Source of the DNA: Blastomussa wellsi
Lineage: Eukaryota; Cnidaria; Anthozoa; Scleractinia; Plerogyridae
Direction: 5' to 3'
Length of the DNA: 64,000 nucleotides
NCBI GenBank assembly: GCA_947652115.1
Contig: OX393567.1
Coordinates: 25,689,127 to 25,753,126, forward strand
Positions within the stretch are counted from its first letter, which is position 1. Each line of letters starts with the position of its first letter. The notes under the pieces were generated by a model. It ran no database searches, was not told where the DNA came from, and was given only the letters and a program-made list of their open reading frames with translations. The position numbers and the translations under genes are program-made. Below, one piece after another: positions 10,990 through 22,700 of this stretch.

Positions 10990-13900
10990 ATGGCTGGAAA
11001 AATGGAGAAAGTAGATATGTCTTTAGACGATATCATCAAACAGAACAGGAAAACTACCCGAGGAGGAAGAGGGGGACGTGGTAGACGAGGCAGGGGAGGT
11101 GGTGGACCTGTTAGAGGCGGCAGAGGACGAATCAACAAGAATAGATCGACGCCTTATTCGAGGGTAAGTGACGACGCGAAATTAATAGTTTTTTCGAACA
11201 TGGCATCGGTTTAACTATTTTCTCATTGAGGGCTGCTTTGATGTCAAGCTAACGAACATTTTTTTAATCACAGCCTAAACAGTTACCAGACAAATGGCAG
11301 CATGACCTTTTTGATGGCGACAGTGGTTTTAGAGGAGGAAGAAATCGCGGTATTTCAACTGGCTGTAAACTTCACATTTCGAACTTGGATTTTGGTGTGT
11401 CTGATTCAGATATCCAGGTAAGGGATTGTTGAACTTGATTAAAACGGTATATCTTCATTAGCAAGACACATTTACAAATCGGAAAGAACGTAGTGTTTTC
11501 TTAAGCCTGGTTCACACTGGCGACATAACGACATAAAGGAAAGCTCAATCTTTTCCTAGCTTATGTCGTTATGTTCATGTAGCTTTATGTCCCTATGGTC
11601 CTGCTATGTCGTTATGTTGTTTTGTTCACACTGGTGACAAAAAACATATGTGTAAGGTATTTTTTGCATTTGCGTTCCCTTCTGCTTTGTCAGCTTTTGC
11701 TTTAGGAGGATGGTTTTCTTCACCATGAAGTATACCATGGCTTCCGTTTACATGCAATAAACTTGTAAAATGTAAATGTTACTTATAGTGGTTATGCACT
11801 CACCATAGTTAGTTTTCAGGCATTTTATTCCAGCTCGCCAAGGGAATGGAAGCTCTGAGAAATGTAGAAATTGCTATGCATTGAGTACTTCCTTCTGGTG
11901 CAGATGTTATTGATCAAACCAAATCAAATGTTCAATTAATCAAACTCAATCAAACTTAATCGAACCCAGTCGTGGTTAGGTTCGATTGGGTTTGCTAATC
12001 AAAGGCAATTTTTATTTTGAAGTGTTAATTTTGTTGTTGTTTTTCTGGTTGATTTCCAGGAATTGTTCAGTGAATTTGGAGCTCTGAAGAAAGCCACAGT
12101 CCATTATGATGTTTCCGGCCGATCCCTTGGCACAGCCGAGGTTATTTTCCAGCGACGAGATGATGCACAGCGTGCCATGAAACAGTATAACGGAGTTCCA
12201 CTTGATGGTAAAATATTTTTAATTTTTATTCATTGAGGCAAGTCAGCATCACCTGAGCTGGCTGGTAAGACCTCATCAAGCAGCAGTCCTCGGCCATTGA
12301 TTGGGCCTCGTTACTAAAGCTGCCCCACTTCAGAAGTTCCTTGGAAGCCTCTCCAGGTGTCTAAAACATGGCCTTGGCTTCATAGCTTCATGCTGGAGTC
12401 ATCTTGTGATGGAGCCATTTCAGTCTGTCTTTTTCTGGTAATATTGAACAAGATGTCTTCCTAGCTGGTTTGTTTGCTGAATTTTTGCTCAGTTCCCTGA
12501 AAAACAGACATCTCTTATTATGCACTCATTCATCTGTGTGAGGTTAAGCTAAAGAAAAGTGCATTCGTCATGTCAGAATAAGCAAGATTAGCAAGTTATG
12601 TATAATATGGGATTAAACTCACTAAATTGCAATTTGATCTGAGATCTGATGGCAGTAGGTTTGTCAACTGCAGAAGTGCTGTGTTTATTTATCAGAGGCA
12701 ATGTCTGGAATCTTTGCTACATGTACATCACAGATATATGTGGGGTGGTGTATGGTCTCTGAAAACACAAGGCTCTCTCACCTTTTTTATTCTTCCAAAT
12801 GTTTAACAGTCTTGGTCTTGCAGAAGAAACGCAAGTCTCCTGTTTTACAAAATTTTGATTTACCAATTATCATCCCTAGTATGGAATTTTTAAGCTTAAA
12901 ATCTCACTTTCTCATGTGTTAATGAATGTTTGTATAGTAAGTTGTAAGTCAAGAATCTGATGTGTCTGTTTGCTCAGGTTACTCAGTTTTAAAAGTAAAA
13001 TATAATAGTTAATGCATTGTTATCAGATACTTCTCCTAACTAGAAAACCCTAGAATGCAATGATAATTAGTAACTGAAAACATTATTACTATTACTTTTA
13101 CATTGTAGTTTTTATGCTTAGGGTGAAAAGTGTGAATTTGTTCACAGATGCTGTGTATGATTGTGTGCTATGTTTATTTTAAATTGCACAGTTGTTGCAG
13201 TCTTCAAAAGTTCTGGAATATGTACTAGCCTAAAAAATAGAAGTGAATTTCTAAGAGCCAATACCAGTAACAAATTGTGATGTGAACAAGTCATGGTTTG
13301 AGGGAGGGAAGTGTACATGTCATAGGTTAAATCTGGTTTTGGGGTAAAATTTGTTTCCAGCCTAGATCAATGAGTGACATAACCCTGCGATGGACTAGCA
13401 TCCTATCCAAGGGAGATCAGAAATACTCTTAGTTGCTTCATTCTATGGAAACTGGGATAAGCTCCGGCCTGATGGACCACCAGGCTTGTATACAGACTTA
13501 ACCTGAGTGATAACACTTTTAGAATGACAGAAAATTAGTTAAGTCATTGAAAGGAAATACTTTAATTTGTTATCGTTAGATTGAAGAGATAAACCAAAGT
13601 AATTTTGGTTATTGTAAACAGATTTACCTGAAAACCAATTTGACCTACAATGCACACCAATAGACATACTGGATGAGAAATGTCATTGTAAAATTTGCTT
13701 TACAAGAAATACTTGTAGTATGCTTGAACTTGTAGTGGTCCAGGTGAATGAAATGTGTTCGTTTGGTTGTGATCATTCTAAATTATTTGTGTTGTTTTTC
13801 AACTTTCAGGAAGAGAGATGATCATTGAACATGTTACCAGTGGTTCAAATGTTGGGTCTGGTGGCGGCTTCCAAGGTCAAGGACAGGGACAAAGGTAATG

Positions 13901-14893
13901 AAATGTGATCACATTTTGACCCAGCTCTCCGGTTGAGCTCAACTGTCGACTGATAGTGAACATTGAAATTGAAATATGGCTTCAGGGAGGCTCTGGATCA
14001 AGTGTACTTGCCAAAAACCAGCATCTTATTTCACTTCAGAGGTGAGATATTGGCTGTCTTGTGCTTCAATGACTCCATACAAATCCTTGTAATTTTGTCT
14101 TTGTTCTAAACTGTTTAGAAAGGAAGCAAATAAAATTACAAGGATTTGTACGGAGTCACTGAAGCATGAAAGGGGCAATATCTCACCCTCAAATTGAAAG
14201 ATGCTGATTTTTGGCAAGTGGGCATTCTTCATTATGTACTTTCTGGCGATCTTAACGAATCCCACGATTTCCAAAATGTAAATATTTGTACTCGAGGTGG
14301 ACTAGCATCCCACCCATGGGTAGTGGAATTACTCCCAGTTATTTTCATGCATAGGAGACTGGGAAAAGCTCTGGCCTGATGGCCCACTAGGTTTGTGTAG
14401 GCTTTACCTACAAATGTTTTTACATAGGAGGCGTCAACAGTTTGGCCAAAGAGGTGGAAACCGCGGAAGAGGTCGAGGGCGTGGTAGAGGAAGAGGAGGT
14501 AGAGGTGGTGGAAATCAAAGGGCAAATGTTACTGCAGAGGATCTGGATGCAGAACTGGATGCTTACCATGAAGTGGTATGAATGTTAACTTGTGTTAAGA
14601 CAATCTGTAAGGCTCTAATCACATCCTCAGAGGCTGATGGGCAGTTAGTCAAAGTTAAACAAAGTAAACCCAGCAAAAATTGGAATGCCAAAAGTCTTCA
14701 AGAAGGGCTGAGATGCTCGGCTTCCACAGTCTTGCTTATCCTTTGCTTGCACTATTGCAGATCCAATGATACTCGACCATGTTGACAAGAGCTAAGTTTC
14801 TATTTGTAGCAAAATACGTTTCTATTATCAACAAATAATATTATTTATTATTGTATATATTTCCAGGGAGATGTTGAAATGGAGGAAGACTGA
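10990..14893 (+). CDS. ALYREF: ALYREF/THOC4 mRNA export adaptor
   Basis: RNA-binding TREX adaptor that joins spliced mRNA to the export receptor. Exons: 10990-11163, 11274-11417, 12060-12207, 13810-13894, 14428-14575, 14867-14893; all phases fit, giving 241 residues (human about 257). Order: N-terminal UAP56-binding motif ([11 protein letters not shown], residues 8-18); an RGG/RG-rich arm (about 25-48); one RRM (about residues 92-165) with RNP2 LHISNL and RNP1 LGTAEVIF; a second RG-rich arm; and the C-terminal UAP56-binding motif [14 protein letters not shown] followed by an acidic tail. This is the full family layout. The start at 10990 is the first ATG after the GC-rich promoter and fits the conserved N terminus. 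Introns hold SINE copies at 13381 and 14296. Confidence 0.96.
11890..12010. repeat. AATCGAAC-rich repeat in ALYREF intron
   Basis: Clusters of caatcaaac / ttcgattggg arranged as an inverted pair around 11960-11990. The same word family fills 53030-53480, so this is probably a smaller copy of the same dispersed element. Confidence 0.4.
13381..13505 (+). mobile_element. SINE 3' segment
   Basis: Contains the recurring block ggactagcatccyatcca, agaaatactc, ttagttgcttcat, ggataagctccggcctgatg and cagactt. Similar blocks are seen at 14296, 21591, 42507 (reverse) and 60651. Confidence 0.65.
14296..14409 (+). mobile_element. SINE 3' segment
   Basis: Same family as 13381-13505 (ggactagcatcccaccca, gaattactcccagtt, ctctggcctgatggccca). 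It sits just upstream of the ALYREF exon 5 acceptor at 14428. Confidence 0.6.
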
Positions 14894-15962
14894 GCGATTT
14901 GGTGTTAAAAGCCGGCATTAAGTTTAAGCTATTTAATATTTGCCTGTGAAGGTTTTGTAAATGATGATGTTGTTGAACTACTTCTTTGTTTATTAACAAA
15001 GCTCTGTATTGTTAAGGCCTTCCCTGATGAGTGTTGTTTGGCAAGATCAAACCTTGCTTGTAATTATTCTGAAAACTGTGCATCCAACCAGACCAGTTAA
15101 AACTTTGCAAGTCTCATCTCTAATCAATTTTGGATTATTCTTGATGGTTTTATGTAGGATTTTTATTTTATATGAGTGTGATTATGTCATGACTATCTGG
15201 TAGGAGAACTTAAGTATAACAAATCAGAAAAAGAGGGTTTTATTATTGATAAGTCATTACTATTCTAGATTTTTAACAAAGTGTTGCATGGAGAAAGACT
15301 GGGATTTTTAATCCACCAGTTTTTTTGCACATGTTTTTGTAGGCATAATTAGAAAGAAACTCCAGTGAATACTTAAGTGTTATTTTGAAAGAAGTTGATC
15401 ATGGCGCATGTTGTCTGCAGAAAATGAATATAGTGTATGTTGAGAAAATAAGTAAGTCTATTTCACTTAAATTATGTTAAAGTTATCCAAGATAAAGAAG
15501 CGAACATTCAAGCTGTTGCACAGCTTATCGGTTATAAATCACAAATGTTTACTATTATGTATGATTTTACCCTACTGACTGAAAATTTGTTATTAGAACA
15601 AATTCTTTGCTGGGGCTTTTTCAGTTGTACAGCAGTTTGATATCAATTTCATTATTGTAAAAATAACTTGGCTTTAAGACACCACTGATAAGCTGATGCA
15701 GAAGTGATTTAACACTAGTGCTTTCTCATCAATCTTGCATAATATATTTTGAACACAGTGCACCCTGAACACCATGATAACACTGCTGTATGCCTATATT
15801 GTCTATATTCCTTAACACGATAAACTTTTAACTGTGACTAGATATTCTGGTGGCTTTTTATTGGTTGGATTGACAACTGGGCTGAACTGTATCAAACCTG
15901 TTATTACATTCATGTAGCAAAATTCTTGTACTATCCCAGAATATGGGACTTTATAATGAATT

Positions 15963-15968
15963 AATAAA
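15963..15968 (+). terminator. Candidate polyadenylation signal of ALYREF
   Basis: AATAAA about 1.07 kb after the ALYREF stop, in AT-rich sequence without other features; implies a long 3' UTR. Confidence 0.45.
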
Positions 15969-16256
15969 GTAGTGTTTCTCAGTAAACTGTTTCATTTATG
16001 TATTGGTCAACTGAAAGATAATTCGTGTAGGAATTCTGGACAGTTGTACAGTTAGCTCTCTCTAAGATGAACACCATGTCCAGCACTAGTTGCCTGTTAA
16101 TAGAGTTCACTGCACAGCCAAATCTCTATTAAGCAGTCGTCCTTGTGAAATAAGTGACCGACCTGTTAAGTTAAGAGAGTGGCCGCTTGACACCTGTAGC
16201 AGGCCGCTTACATGAAATTGAGGTTACACATACAGAAGATACATGAAAAATTACTC

Positions 16257-16288
<32 letters not shown>

Positions 16289-19078
16289 ATGTTTTAAACT
16301 GACCGTTTTCAGTTCGTAGCATTATACAGCTGATCTTTATCAGCCAATCGTGCAGTATTAAATAAAGTTTCAAATCCACGTCAATTGCTCGCTTCCTGTC
16401 TGCGATAAGTTCTTCTGGCACTTCCTCGATCCGAATTTTTACCTGTTTATTGCGGGCGAAGAGAGGAGCCCGCAATCCGAATCTCAACGTTGCTATTACA
16501 AAACGCATGCGCGGCAGTTATGTGGTTAGACCCTGTCTCGATTTTTGCTACATTCCGATATTCTTCCATTACAAATGAATGGAATGCAAAGAACGCGATT
16601 TGATCACGTGCAACACGTAGTTGGACCTTGGACCGTGCAATTGAGGTTTTATGCTTGAACATGTTTTATTGTAAGATTTCTTCTGGCAATGTAAGAGCAT
16701 AAAAACGACAAAAGAAAACAACGGATCGATTCCAGATTACGCGCCATTATTTCTCTTCCCCGGGAATTTTCGAAGAACTGTCAAAACATGTTTGTTTACG
16801 GACAAACAAACGTGGTATCACTGGATCGCGGGCTCAAGTCCGAATTTTTTTCTTGGAATAATGTTGGAGCTCCGCTTTTAGGCTTGGCTAAATCTATATA
16901 TTAAAAAACATATCAAACAGAATTAGGTCGTGTGGAATACGTTGGAATAAAAAGTCTCATTTTACACCAAAATGTTAAAAAATAATTTCGTCAGTTTGGT
17001 CCCAGGGGCACTCAGTTAAATACTTTGTTATTTATTTATCATTGTAGACCATCACTGAGGTGTGCAAATTTGGATCAGTTCATCGTATGCAAGAGTTTAC
17101 CAATGGAATATCACATATAGAATATACACAAACAGGAACCTGTGTTCCAAACGCCTCAACAGTTACCGTCTTGCAACCGTGTAGCAGTCATCGTTTATCT
17201 GTTCGATGAACGCCCTCCCTGGCAACTTAAACACTGATCAGCTGGCACACTGACAATTGTTGTGGAGGATCAAGCAATTATGAACAAAGTAATTCCTTAA
17301 CAAAAATTTACGTTTCACACTCGATTGAAAACCGCTCTAACATAATTAAGAGATACGTGAGACATATCGTAAGAAAGACAAGCCGCACCTCCTGTATGGT
17401 TGGAGCGGCAAAAACTGTTGTCCTGGTCACTCGCTTGTAATCACAGACGTTGCAAATTCGTGATTCGAGAAAAAGGTTTATGTAAAAGTATCAAGTGGAA
17501 CGTGACTTCCTGATGTTCGCTGTGTTTTGTTACAATTTCGGCCGTTGAGATTCTGAAAGCTGTTTAAGACATCTTATAAAGTTTGAAATAACCTGGAATA
17601 AAACGTATTTCATCGTTTTTGGAAGAAATTGAGGTGTTTGTCTCGAATACAAACCCACATCTCGTATCCCAAAAGCGATGAAATAGGCCAAAAAGACGGC
17701 ACAAACAACACAAGCCGAATTCATTTTCCTAATTTTATTGAAGAAGGCAAATTGGAATGTCCCTGACCTATTAATTCCACGTTATTTTGAACTTTATAAT
17801 ATGTCTTCAACAGCGTTCAGAATCTCAACCGCCCAAATAGTAACACCTCGTACATCAGAAAGTCAAGTTCCACTTGATGCATTTACGTATTGATTTATTT
17901 CTGAGTCGTGAGTTTAAGATGCCTTGTTTAAAATAATATAAAAAGTGAGCTTCGGGGCTCAAGGGCTACGCCCAGAGGGGTAGAGCTTCGGGGCGGCTTG
18001 ACGAATTTGATTGGAAAAATTGTATTTTGCAAATTCAAACGGATAAATCTTAGAAATCAAAAACTCATTTCTGAAATCAAACGGATAAATTTTGGAAATC
18101 AGAAATTCACTCGGGAAGTCAGAAATGAAACATAATAAATGAAACAGATTTTATAAAAACCAACATTTCATTTGAGGGATATCAAAAATAGCACAAAATA
18201 TACTGAAGCGATCTTTTTTAAGTCAAAGTAGAAACGAAAAATCAAAATTAAGGAAACAAGGCAAGAATCAAAACTTTAAAACCTTTATTGATACTCCTCG
18301 AGCATTTTTAAAATATATTTTTGATTAGTTAGGCAGATGTTCATAATTCTGTCCATAGACTTCTGCGAGTGGCAATTTACTTTAACGAGGTTGCTTAATC
18401 TATTCAGTTATTTTTTTTCGGAAATCGTTGCAATATGTCGTCAGAGGTTTTCTCGTGAAAGTTTTTCGTGAAAGCGCGCGCGAGATCGGAAGGTGTTTAA
18501 TAATAATAATATTAATTGAAATTTATATGGCGCAAATTCCATATACATGCTCTTACGCGCTTCACATGAAAATAAAGAAAATTTGGTTAAAATTTTCCAA
18601 ATGAAATAAAAGATTAAAAATCACTAACCTAATGAGGTAAAAGTTACAATTTTCCTGATAACATAAAAGATTAAAAAGCACTAACCTAGTGAGGTAAAAG
18701 ATTAAGATTGATTAAGCCCGGGTAAAAAGGTAGGTTTTAAGATTTCGTTTAAAAATAGATAAGGAGTGAAGGCCAGTGATGTTACTCGGTAAGTCGTTCC
18801 AGAGACGTGGTGTAGCATAGAAATGACAATTTAAATTAAAGAGGTTTTTTCCAGCCTGCTCTTCTAACGGAAGCGAAAGGCGCGTTTCAGTTCCTTGACG
18901 TCACTAGGAATGAACACGTGCTGTTTCGCATTATTTCGTTTTTTGTCGTCGTGTAGTCGGCAGTTCCGAAAGTGAAGCTAGGTTGCCGCGAATTTTACGG
19001 AATTTGTGGAAAGTAAAGTACAATATATCTTATATTTCCTGCCAAAGCACTTCAAGATACAGACCAGCGTATCCTTGA

Positions 19079-19510
19079 ATGATTTGTTTATCAAATGTTC
19101 ATAAGTCCTTTCAAGCAGCCACACCTGCCTATATAACAGCATTATTCACACCGAGAACCAACATTAATGGGCTTAGAGGTATAAACAAGTTGCAATTACC
19201 ACGCGTAAATACTACATTTTTCGGGAAAAATTCCTTCAAATTTCTTGCGCCCAAATTGTGGAATATGTTAAACGACGATCTTAGAACTACCACCAATATA
19301 ACCTATTTTAGAAACAACTGCCTTGCCTTTGTAACTAGTTAGATTAATTTCTTAATCCTTACTTGATTGTGTTCAACATATAATTTTACAAGCATGTATA
19401 CATTGTTTATTGTACATATATTTTTGCTGTATTTATTTCTCGGAGATATTAGCGCTTACGCGCTACTCTTCAATCCGAGTTGAAATAAAGTTTACTACTA
19501 CTACTACTAC
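19079..19510 (+). mobile_element. 5'-truncated non-LTR retrotransposon tail (CR1/L2-like)
   Basis: Codons from 19079 give the C-terminal end of a LINE reverse transcriptase: a segment with TPAYITALFTPR, then LQLPRVNTTFFGKNSFKF and APKLWNMLNDDLR, and a stop at 19340-19342. A short 3' UTR ends in a (TAC)n microsatellite at 19493-19510, as CR1/L2-type elements often do. Only the last part is present, as expected from 5' truncation on insertion. Confidence 0.85.
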
Positions 19511-19757
19511 AGAATCTCGTCGCCTTTGCTCAACCGCGCAGGTTGACAGGTCAAATCCATGACATTTGATATGATGATGGTCACGACGTCTTCTGGTTCA
19601 TGTCGTACAAGTTTATATTTTGAACAATTGAGGACACCGTGCCTGGTAAAATACTCAAGAAGTGTTACTGCAGGTGCCACAAATCTACAGCTGGCGTTTT
19701 AGTGGCGATTTCACGGCAGTTGGGCGGGAATTCTTGGAGAACACGAAAGTAATATAA

Positions 19758-22700
19758 ATGTCCTTGTATATGCTCAATGCAACTGAAACGATGCAAGAAG
19801 AAAGACTGGTTTCAGATAATCTTCAATCGGGGTAAGTACAGCTACTGCGGTAAAATGCGTGTAATTTAAATCAGCAAGTAGTTAATCAAAAGAACAGTTA
19901 AATGCTTGCAAATTATTAAACTTATAATTACACAATGACCTTTGAAAACGAGTGCATCGCAAATATTCATGTTTATAATACTGCCGTGTTTGTGCTTTTG
20001 CCAGCGCTCAATAAGAGCATTCTTCATAAATTATGTACTGTAATGACATTTGAACGTTCTATTTATGAAATGTTATTTATTGGATCCAAGCAAAACTTCC
20101 ACGAATGCTGTCAAGCGTGCCACAATTCGAAGTATAGAGCTGAATGATCTGCTCGCTAAAATTGTTAATGATAGGCAATGAAAAGAAAACAAAATTCTTG
20201 AAAGTGATATTGTTCGGCTGTATTGCATGCAGGGAAAAGACGGCAAAAAGTAAATACTCTAGGACTTAATTAATTAATAACTTACTAGTATATTTTTGTT
20301 GTTTGTAATTTTTTTAATTATTCGGAATCCATAGTTGAGATACTATTTATTGTACAGGACTCCAAATAAAACATGTGTGTCTGTCTGTCTGTCTGTCTGT
20401 CTGCAGGGTGGGTCTAGGAGAGGGTGGTTTGGGGGGGGGTTGGGGGTGGTTAGTTGCATGCCGCTGTACTCAAGGATAAATAAAACAGATTTTTAATGTT
20501 CAACTAAATATTTACTGAGTATTCTACTAGAAATATACCCATATATACCCATATTTCAGTGCGAAAATACCATTTACCCAATAGACCTTTTACATGCCGC
20601 ATGGGGATTGGGCACTGGAGGTATACGGTGTGCGAAAAATGCAGACTGCAGACCTGCAGACCAGCAGATTTTTTTATGGAAATATGGTGTTACCATTACT
20701 ATTATATTGTTATTGAGAACTAACTGCAAGCAGGCTAACCCTAGTGCTCTCCAAGCAACTAGAGTGGTATTCAGGCTAACTGGAGTGATATTCAGGAGAA
20801 CCAGAGTGCCAGTCTGCATTTAATTTGTCGCAGACCGGGTGTAAAAATACCTCCAGTGCCCAATCCCCACATGGCATATAAAAGGTCTATTTATATAATG
20901 CCACTGTATAACATCCACTCAAAACTCCTGGCCGACCCTTTGCATATATTTGGAACATATGGACCCTCAACCTGGGTCCTTGTTGGACCTCCGTCTAGAA
21001 AGAATTTTTTTTTTCTAGCAGTATTTGCAAATATGTTATGTTTTATTTTATTTAAGCCAGGATCATTCATCACATACATATTGTTGAGCATACACTCTTA
21101 GCATATGCATGAGATGTCTTCCAGCTCTCAGCTGGTAAGAGTACAGCAGAATTCCATTTTTATTTACTTAGCTATGGCAGTGTCCAACTAGAAAGCTCTG
21201 CCTCCCTTCCTGCAGTCAGAAACTGCAATTTTACCCCCTTGTTTCCTGATTTCTTGATTGAGAACCAATTAATGAACTTTGTTTTTCCTTGAGATCTGAA
21301 ATGTCGGGATTTCCCTGTGATTACTGTTTGGGGATTCATGTTTTATTGACCCAAAAAAGACATGGAAAATAAATAGCTCTTGAATTAATGAATAGTTGAA
21401 CATTTCAACTTGTTAGGAGTCTTGAACAGTTTGTTGCTGTGTGGGATTTTGAACCATCAAAAAAGGATGAAGTGGGATTGTCAAAGGTAATTTTAAGGGT
21501 CACTGAAAGCAGCCCCTGTTATAATATCTAGTGTAAGGGCAATGGTCACCACAAGAAAAGTTTTGTTCCAATTGTGCTCTGTCATAAAATGGTGCGGTGG
21601 CCAAATGGTTAGTGCGCTGGACTCTGGATCAAACAGTCCGAGTTTGAGGGGGTAAGTTTCTAAAGAAGCTGTGGTGCTGCGTCGGTGGGAAGTATAACAA
21701 TATAATTTGGTTTTATCAACTGGGTTGATAATGTCAATTGGCCACCGTAAAGAGATTCAAGAGCTGACGTTTCGAGCGTTCGCCCTTCGTCGGACCCTTG
21801 CCCAGGGCACACTGCTCTGCTCTATGCAAGGCACTTTACTCTCATAGTGCTTCTCTTCACCCAGGTGTATAAATGGGCAGTGGCAAATTAAGTGCTGGAG
21901 GTAACCCTGTGATGGACTCACATTCCATCCAGGGGGAGTAGAAATACTCCTTGTTGCACTTCATGCTACGGAAACCAAGATGGTGGTAATGGACCACTAG
22001 ACTCGATGCAGACAAGTTTAACCTTTTTACTTTTTCCATCCTGATGGATGGAATGTGGGAATGTTCCTACAGGGCCAAGAAAATCTTGAGGCTGGTGGAA
22101 TTTGAACCCATAACCTCTGGAGTAGATCTCCACTAGCTGAGTTACGAGACCAGACAGGAGCAGGTTGGGGTATTAGTTTAGATAGTCAATTCAGAGAATT
22201 TAATATACAAGTGGTAAAGATATATGATAAGAACCACGTAGTACCTGTAATATGATATTAATTTTAAATTTTTTGTATGTTTGGGTGCCATAAGTAGGCA
22301 ATACTGCCGATGCACCTACTAGGTTTTCTGTAGTTATTGTGCTTGTTTTTATTTTGCAATACTTTTACATGGTGGACGTTTTTGCATACCGTATGTCAAA
22401 ATATTTTATATTTGACTATGTAGACATAATTATAGCAGCTTATAATTTACATCAGGGAGATACTGTGTTTGTGGTGAAGAAGTATCAAGATGGCTGGTAC
22501 AGAGGAATACGATGCAGAGATTATCAGGTGCTACTCACGTAAAGTATTGGAAATTCTTTTAATTAGCTTTGTAACAGACTTTGAAAGGAAATTATAAGTA
22601 TTTTAAAATGCAAGATCTGTACGACTGTAGTTAAGCAACTGCCGGTTTGTAACCAATCCCGAGAGATTCAAATGACAAATTACGAGCGTGGCAGCCGTGT

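Larger units (their letters stand above)
14894..19757. other. ALYREF 3' UTR and intergenic repeats
   Basis: 14894 to about 15990 looks like the long ALYREF 3' UTR. From there to 19.7 kb no conserved gene was found. A 64-codon minus frame at 17530-17724 begins with a hydrophobic, signal-peptide-like stretch but has no other support. 18497-18900 resembles a degenerate dispersed repeat starting with an AAT-type microsatellite. A LINE tail is at 19079-19510. Confidence 0.55.

Noticed and set aside
10767..11138. Frames on both strands around the ALYREF start
   Set aside because: They come from GC-rich promoter sequence and the Arg/Gly codons of ALYREF read in other frames.
17530..17724. 64-codon minus-strand frame with a hydrophobic start, possible small secreted protein
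   Set aside because: No homology, no splice or promoter support; a hydrophobic start alone is not evidence.
21591..21660. Functional tRNA gene
   Set aside because: The cloverleaf cannot be completed, the B box is weak, and the sequence is the head of a repeated SINE.
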